A DNA stretch of 10,099 nt, taken from positions 1 through 10,099 of the forward strand of contig RCAB01000980.1 in NCBI GenBank assembly GCA_003640385.1. The letters are read 5' to 3'. Under the pieces are notes generated by a model that was not told the DNA's origin, searched no databases, and saw only the letters and a program-made list of their open reading frames with translations. A program made the translations under genes and the position numbers. The stretch comes from Setaria digitata. Its lineage: Eukaryota > Nematoda > Chromadorea > Rhabditida > Setariidae. How positions within the stretch are numbered: position 1 is the stretch's first letter; each line of letters begins with the position of its first letter. Below, piece after piece: positions 6,732-10,099 of this stretch.

Positions 6732-8867
6732 CTACAGAGAACAGCATAAATGGAATTTTCATTTGTTTACTTGTATAAATCGTTTGTTAAAAGTTGCTTA
6801 TCTATGCTACTTTTAGTCGTATGTATTTGCAACGTTCATTTTTTCGTTTTTATCGATATTTTCCAATATTACTGATTGGTTGTTTTCTTGTTATTTAGTT
6901 ATTGTTCTCATACTTGTTGTGATCAGCTTTGGAGTGAGAAAATTTTTAAAGGATTGAAATATGGAGACGTTTGGTTTTTTTTTTTTTTTTCTGTTCATTT
7001 CCTTTTTTTTTTTCAACACCATTTTTCACACCACGACATTATAGAAGCTGAACTGATTTAGTTATTCTAATCATAATTCATAACTTTCCCACCCTGTCGA
7101 ATTCAATTCTTTTTCTTGTCTAGTGAAGAGCGCTGAAAATCACTAATTCTTTGTTTTTACCCTGTGTATTAATTCTTGTGGGGATTTTCTGGCTGTTCCA
7201 AGTAGTATCTGAAATTCTTCTGTGGTAGGATATGCATTTTACTCATAATATTGCATAATATTAGATATCATCCAAAACAAAGCATCGGACATGCAAGCTT
7301 TTTGTTTTCATGATATAGTTTAACCATAACAATCATCAGTAGAGAAGCGGGAGCTAAACAGTGTTGGGTGGTAAATATATTTAGGGATTTGAATGCTTTG
7401 AATGCTTAAAATACACTGATTTGTTGGAAAGTCGAAATTTGACTAACAAACAATTTTTTATTTACAGAAATTCCTTTCGGGTTTAGTTTGTATTTTTGTA
7501 ATATTTCTAAAAACAAGAAATATCTATATTTTGTGAGATTTCTTTCAAGCATCCAACCTCCGATCCGATCCATCTTGTTGCTACTGCTGGTGGTGATTTT
7601 CTTTTATTGGACTTGAAATATTTGTAGCTGAAAGGACTTTACTAAAATATTCACAAGTTTTAGTGGCTGAAATTGAAAAGTTGTATTGGGTAATATGAAT
7701 GCAAATACCATTATAACAGTATGTGAAAAGAGGGAATTTTTGAAACGACTGGTAGCGTATTGTTGATAAAATCTGACGATTACTAGGCTAACATCAACTA
7801 TTATTGCTTGCTTCATTAATTTCTTATTCTTTATTTTTCTAAAGAAAATAAGATTTTAGATTTGCTTACAACTGAACGTTGAAATTTACTTCAACTGATT
7901 CTTGAAGCTGCCAAATTTGTCATTAAAATACTTAACAATCAGGAGAGCACATTTATCACACGACATATTTCCATTCTCTATGCTTTCATCTTGAAATTTG
8001 TTTGCCTACCTTTTGATTTGCTTTTTTTTTTTTTTTTTCAAATAATTGATATAATGTTTCTGTTTCTTCATAACGTTATTAGTAAATACTTAGAAACCTG
8101 CCGCTGGTTCATTTAAATTTTTGTTAGACAATTAGTTAATCATGTTCCTAATTTAATTTTGTCAAAGAATTTTCTATTTTGCAAAAGACAGAAAAAGAAA
8201 CGAACGAATGAAATCCTTCTCAATTTTCACATTACTTTTGGTAATCCAATACGTTCTGTACTGCGGTTGACTAACATTATTGTTTCTATTGTCCAAAATT
8301 CTCAATAAATATTTCCGTAACGTAATTAATCTATCAGTTAATTGTATCTAACTTTTAAGCTGTTAAGAAAAGAAAAATTTCTCTACACGCACCCCATTAT
8401 AACCAGTAAATTATGTTATATTAAAAATTATTAGAGTGAGCATTTGAAATATCTCGAAGTTCAAAATTTTACATATAATTAGCTATTTTGAGAATGATAA
8501 AATAGTGCATCTTATTTTATTGATTGGAGCACGCGCATCTCCAAAACGTTTAGATCTTAATTTTCTAGTGACAATCTTTTTCTTACGTTATTTGTACGCT
8601 TCCGATTAATTAAATATTCGCTTTTCTCTCTTTTTTTTTATTATCTCATTGTACGTTTTACCCTTCATTAATTAACGAAATAATAAACAATATTAAAAGC
8701 AAGGACAAACTTTTTCATCATTTGATTATATGACAAAGGAAAAACGCACACGCTTTTGGTTTCCGCTGAAATTATCTACAGCGCATAGAATGCTACGTTT
8801 AAGAATAATTCCGGCTTAAGTTTAAAGTTGAATTTGAACAATATAAAGGGCAGAATAGTCTACATTG
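6732..8867. other. Gene-free AT-rich stretch with long T runs
   Basis: No exon, tRNA or other RNA gene is recognised over about 2.1 kb. T runs of 16 (6975-6990) and 17 (8022-8038) bases occur on the + strand. A short higher-GC piece at 7550-7595 (acceptor-like TTTCAAG, then an open stretch rich in CCGATC) was considered as an exon but is too short to support. Open frames such as 7604-7816 on the minus strand have no recognisable features. Confidence 0.55.
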
Positions 8868-8912
8868 GTTGTAAATTAGCTTGCTGGCCTGCTCAGCAAG
8901 CTAATTTACAAC
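8868..8912. repeat. Perfect 19-bp hairpin
   Basis: GTTGTAAATTAGCTTGCTG (8868-8886) and its exact reverse complement (8894-8912) flank the 7-base loop GCCTGCT. The stem has no mismatch and pairing stops abruptly at both arm ends. The size is below that of a typical microRNA precursor (about 60 bases or more), and the perfect pairing suggests a foldback insertion or recent inverted duplication rather than a processed RNA. It could form a cruciform or, if transcribed, a stable RNA hairpin. No terminator or poly-T follows on either strand. Confidence 0.9.
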
Positions 8913-9982
8913 AGTTTTAAGTTCAGTTTAGATACCATAGTTTTTTAAGTTCAGTTTTTCGCAAAATCCAGTCCCATCGCAGTATTAAAGGAGACGCATG
9001 CTTGAAGTTCAATCATATTTAATTATTAGCATCCGCCATTCATTCTGTCATTTCTGCAGCTTAAGAGTATCTGTGTGGGATAATAAGGATTCAGCTCATA
9101 TTTCCTTATGTTATGGGGTCATATTAATTGTAATAAGGTTTTGCTCGTTCATTTTTTTTTTTTTTTTTTCCTGCATAAATGATAATGAAGTCATTGCTCT
9201 TCAAAACATATTTTGATTAAATTTGTCATTCTTGTAAATTTAAAGAAATTTAAAGAGAACATAATCGGCATCTATTTGTACGTCGTTACAGGTAGTATGT
9301 TTGATTTTATCATATCCTCTTTTCCTCCTATCTCGATTCCTCGACATCAAATCATTCGTTCATTTTATCACCTTTCAAACTTTCGTCCTCATTTGTTCAT
9401 TTCATTTGGAAAATGATACACGTAAATATATGAATGCAGCGATAAAATTCTTTATCTGTGTAACATACAATATAGCATTTTCGTTAATCGTAACATATGA
9501 TGCCGCTTATTGATAAGCAGTATCGTTATCAGGTTGATATGTAATGTCTCTTGTACGACGCCATCGTCATTTTTAACGCTTTAGGGTTCTTATCAGTGTG
9601 CTTGTCGTCCATTAACTTCTCTTAGTTAACTTTTACCTATTTCGAATAGAATTTACTGTTCCTCTTCAAAAAGAAAAAAGTGATTTTATTTTTTTTTATT
9701 ATTTTATTACGATTTTATTTATTACGTAGAAGATTACATATTTCGGACTTAACTTACTGTTTTTTTTTTTTGACTAATATACATGTTATATAACCTTGTA
9801 TTTACTTATGGTTTCCTTGAATTTTCTGCATTTTCTTCTTTGTTAGCACTAGATTTTTTTTTTTTTTTTTTGCAAATTCTTCAATAATTCTAATTCAAGA
9901 ACATTTCTGAGCGTTGCTTGTTCGAATATTGTCAAATGCAATAGGTGCTTAACAGGAATAGACTAACTTGATATGGATATTG
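8913..9982. other. Gene-free AT-rich stretch with long T runs
   Basis: It contains a nearby pair of TAAGTTCAGTTT copies (8918 and 8946), T runs of 18 at 9152-9169 and 9854-9871, and the TGATAA cluster. Overlapping open frames at 8998-9513 (72, 67 and 70 codons) lack domains, splice context or credible composition. Confidence 0.55.
9511..9597. promoter_or_regulatory. Cluster of GATA-factor-like sites
   Basis: TGATAA occurs at 9511-9516 (+), 9526-9531 (read on the minus strand) and 9590-9597 (minus strand, full ACTGATAA). In C. elegans the intestinal GATA factors ELT-2/ELT-7 bind TGATAA with ACTGATAA as the extended consensus. Three in 87 bases is more than expected by chance at one site, but the motif is short and the DNA AT-rich, so an intronic enhancer role is only a suggestion. 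Confidence 0.25.
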
Positions 9983-10099
9983 CATTATATTATATTATAG
10001 TACTATATTATATTATATATTATACTGTATTATATTATATATTAACATTATATTATATTAATATTATATTATATTAATATTATATTATATTAATATTAT
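9983..10099. repeat. ATT-type satellite with 16-bp units at the right edge
   Basis: From 9983 the DNA is almost only A and T in ATTAT-type order. Three exact 16-bp units, ATTATATTATATTAAT, sit at 10047-10062, 10063-10078 and 10079-10094, and a fourth starts at 10095. The array is cut by the window end. The more irregular left part (9983-10046) looks like an older, diverged portion. Confidence 0.95.

Noticed and set aside
6205..6746. Two cysteine- and tyrosine-rich open frames, possibly a membrane or cysteine-rich protein
   Set aside because: The composition follows from TTT/TCT/TGT-rich low-complexity DNA and the GT/TA microsatellite. No domain, conserved cysteine spacing or splice sites were seen.
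8868..8912. microRNA precursor
   Set aside because: The stem is too short and perfectly paired for a typical animal precursor, and I recognise no known seed sequence.
1..10099. tRNA, spliced-leader RNA, rRNA, CRISPR array or endosymbiont (bacterial) insertion
   Set aside because: No B-box-like GGTTCGA motif, no leader sequence, no regularly spaced direct repeats with unique spacers, and no long bacterial-type open frames were seen.

Overview
The window looks like nuclear DNA of a nematode, most plausibly a filarial (spirurid) species. It is strongly AT-rich, gene-sparse, rich in microsatellites and T homopolymers, and its one recognisable gene is split by introns whose 3' ends read like nematode acceptors (TTTTCAG, TTACAG, ATTCAG, TTGCAG, TTTTAG). 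There are no bacterial-style operons or ribosome binding sites. The species assignment is inference.

One gene is well supported: the 5' end of a MAGI-family scaffold gene (membrane-associated guanylate kinase, inverted domain order; C. elegans magi-1 type) on the + strand. Five exons (1995-2177, 2756-2898, 3024-3118, 3258-3356, 3571-3690) join with phases 0, 2, 1, 1. They encode an N-terminal tail, a divergent first PDZ domain and the truncated, P-loop-less guanylate-kinase-like domain that carries the TTRPPRDGE motif. The frame is open for 213 codons. The next candidate exon (3839-3921) closes in all three frames and lacks the expected YYGTP-like continuation. The WW domains and remaining PDZ domains are not found, so the gene either runs far beyond the window through long introns, has a short isoform ending here, or is broken at this point.

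Layout: 1-157 is an AC-rich microsatellite with a 41-bp higher-order period. 158-1917 has no recognisable gene and ends at a consensus splice acceptor (a cis or SL trans-splice site) 77 bases before the start codon. 1995-3690 holds the MAGI exons. 3922-10099 is probably intron or intergenic DNA. It contains a 30-bp minisatellite (4422-4504), a 26-bp-armed inverted repeat (5078-5143), a less AT-rich block at about 5380-6180 with broken open stretches on both strands (unidentified, possibly a gene or transposon relic), a compound microsatellite (6664-6731), a perfect 19-bp-stem hairpin (8868-8912), a cluster of TGATAA sites (9511-9597) and an ATT-type satellite with 16-bp units at the right edge.

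All homopolymer runs of 16 bases or more are T on the + strand, the strand of the MAGI gene. This fits most of the window being transcribed as introns of that gene, but does not prove it. No new multi-gene system was recognised. The observations most worth checking are the abrupt frame closure of the MAGI gene, the two hairpins and the unidentified 5380-6180 block.
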